Made by a program: the position numbers and the translations under genes
Notes under the pieces: generated by a model
The model's input: the letters and a program-made list of their open reading frames with translations, nothing else
Database searches by the model: none
What the model was told of the DNA's origin: nothing
NCBI GenBank assembly: GCA_903813345.2
Contig: CAIIXF020000007.1
Coordinates: forward strand, 13,314,714-13,378,713
Direction of reading: 5' to 3'
Source of the DNA: Owenia fusiformis
Lineage: Eukaryota > Annelida > Polychaeta > Sabellida > Oweniidae
DNA: 64,000 nucleotides
Part shown: in pieces, positions 62,454 through 64,000 of the stretch
Layout: every line of letters begins with the position of its first letter
Position numbering within the stretch: position 1 is the first letter of the stretch

Positions 62454-64000
62454 CTGTTTAATAGAAACATGTATATACAGTAAAACACAATGCTAAACCT
62501 CTGAAGACCCCTCTCTTAAAAGGGTAAAAAGTTCACAAAATAAGTATAATCCATTACTAATAATATAATATAATAATTATAATTATATAATATTAAGTAT
62601 TTTATTAAAAAGATCGGCTGGGTTACATATGCGATCGATTGAGGCATAAGCAAACATATTCATTTCGATATGGAGACCTCCACTCTGTCTCAGAATTGTG
62701 TAAGTCGCCGTATTGCCTTCTTTATTGTACTGCGCATGCTTGTATAATTAATGAGTGACATCACATCGACAGAGATCGGGATCAGTTTGACTTTGAGAAA
62801 ATAAATAAAAAAATATTTAAAGATTAGACAACACCAGCACAAAAAGCATGTCAATTATCGCTAATTCACATCAAATAGAGTGTCAATGTAGGATTTAAGG
62901 TATTCTAACATTTGTTCATGTTATTTGATACTTACATAAGCATATAGCTTGTAAAGAAACCCGGTTTAAACAGTGATTTTGACTGTTGACAAAAATAATG
63001 AAAAGAGAGAATGAGGCAACTTGTTAGAAACCATGACATGAAATTGTGAATTAAAAAAATATTAGTAGAATTATTTTTTAGAATTCATCATATACACTTC
63101 TGTGTATTAGTTTCTAAAGGTTAAAACTGATTGAAACAAAAAGCATGAAAATGTAATCTGGAAGTTGCGAATGGAGTTACTGAGCATTGCAATGTCTCGG
63201 AATAGATATGTTGAAGGCTAGCACTGCCACAGAGTTTGTTACTGAGTAGAATTGGAAATGGAGATTTATTTTTTAATTTGAAATTAATATCCCTGTTAAC
63301 ACCAAAATTCATCCCATCTATGGTAAGAAATCATTAAAAGACAGTAAAAGGCCAAACAAAATACATAAAAGACATGTGTGTATAGTGGTTATATGCCACT
63401 ATTATCAATATTAAAAAGTATTAAACATCATAAATAAATTCTTTATCTCAGAATTTGTCAGATGCTATTTTCATAACAAGTCTCTTCAAAGTCAGTAGTT
63501 AAACTGTGGCGATATTTTGTGCTTATCAGGGGCATTACACTGTCAAACCTATTTGAATTTTGTCTGGAATAAATGAATGTGTTTAAGTAAAGCAAGTTGG
63601 GCAAGTTTGTCAAAATATTGTTATGGGACATGTTTTAATTACCATCTATCTTGGGTTACAATATGGCAACCAACGTCGACATGACGTCACACTTCCGTTG
63701 ACCTTGATGCAAAATGGCTATCTCCATCAACTATGTCAGTGGGTCAGTTGATATTATTCTTTTCATTATAATCACCTAGCCTCCTATATTTTTTAAAAAA
63801 TTGTATTTTTATTTCCCCAATTACACATAAATCTACATATTGTAGATGAACAGAAAGCCAAATATTACTTCTGCTTTAAGTGAGCTCCTTGTACATGGAA
63901 ATACATGGATATAAATTAAATAAAACTTTGAAAAAACAATGTGATTCCATTCAGAAAGTATTCATTTTGCTTTGCCTTATAGTTGGTGTATCTATGCCTA
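62454..64000. other. Upstream PIKFYVE intron or 5' region
   Basis: No FYVE-domain exon was found. A minus-strand frame at 63121-63312 follows a possible acceptor (ACCATAG) but matches nothing I recognise. A GC-richer stretch with CRE-, ETS- and YY1-like motifs lies at 63670-63725. Confidence 0.4.
63670..63725. promoter_or_regulatory. Candidate housekeeping-type promoter cluster
   Basis: TGACGTCA (CRE, 63682-63689), ACTTCCG (ETS site on the minus strand, 63691-63697) and AAAATGGCT (YY1-like, about 63711-63719) are clustered within 40 bp in otherwise AT-rich DNA. On the minus strand the sequence downstream offers a donor AGATG/GTAATT near 63645. It could be an alternative or internal PIKFYVE promoter, or a promoter firing to the right. 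Inference only. Confidence 0.35.

Noticed and set aside
61053-61482. Minus-strand frames of repeated HILFTYYISHFIYILYFTF resembling a membrane protein
   Set aside because: Entirely explained by the 25-bp AT-rich minisatellite in a PIKFYVE intron.
63121-63312. Minus-strand frame after a possible acceptor, as a missing N-terminal PIKFYVE exon
   Set aside because: No FYVE cysteine pattern or known linker motif, and no good donor in the right place.

Overview
The window is animal nuclear DNA: AT-rich, with multi-exon genes bounded by GT-AG splice sites, long introns, many minisatellites, MITE-like foldbacks and non-LTR retrotransposon debris. No bacterial, organellar or viral genes were seen. 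A coiled-coil plus fibrinogen-domain secreted protein and the style of the repeats suggest an invertebrate, possibly a lophotrochozoan such as a mollusc or brachiopod. That assignment is inference.

Layout. (1) 703-2019 (+) is an intact single-exon ZC3H10 orthologue with three CCCH zinc fingers and a coiled coil. (2) 2020-17446 is about 15 kb of intergenic DNA with several minisatellites (18-bp, 52-bp, 31-bp, 62-bp and 38-bp units), two mariner-type MITEs with TA target duplications, and palindromic foldbacks. (3) 17447-62453 (-) is one large gene, the orthologue of PIKFYVE/FAB1 (phosphatidylinositol 3-phosphate 5-kinase). I placed 34 coding exons running from the DEP domain (62.4 kb) through the Cpn60/TCP1 domain (54.3-50.9 kb), the Cys-rich and helical region (48.8-43.4 kb), an acidic lineage-specific linker (41.4-28.9 kb) and the PIP-kinase domain (28.8-17.4 kb). 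All exon phases agree, and the exons sum to 6495 nt (2165 codons including the stop). The FYVE-domain exons must lie beyond 64 kb. (4) In the 7.4-kb intron at 31007-38410 lies a nested gene on the opposite (+) strand. It encodes a signal-peptide/coiled-coil/fibrinogen-like protein (exons 31584-32040 and 35406-36053), and its fibrinogen exon carries an apparent 2-nt frameshift.

The most unusual structure is in the PIKFYVE introns. At about ten exon boundaries a minisatellite is anchored on the splice site, and its repeat unit contains the splice donor or acceptor, often with part of the adjoining exon. Clear cases are the donors of the exons at 28169 (83-bp unit, about 59 copies) and 21771 (69-bp unit), and the acceptors of the exons at 18692 (97 bp), 21899 (60 bp), 46339 (122 bp), 54719 (77 bp) and 58510 (61 bp). 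Weaker or older cases are at 41437, 45779, 60754 and 30937/31006. The introns around the kinase exons are therefore largely arrays of decoy splice sites. In most cases use of a decoy would bring in a premature stop. Two sites instead give in-frame alternatives, of +81 nt and +69 nt.
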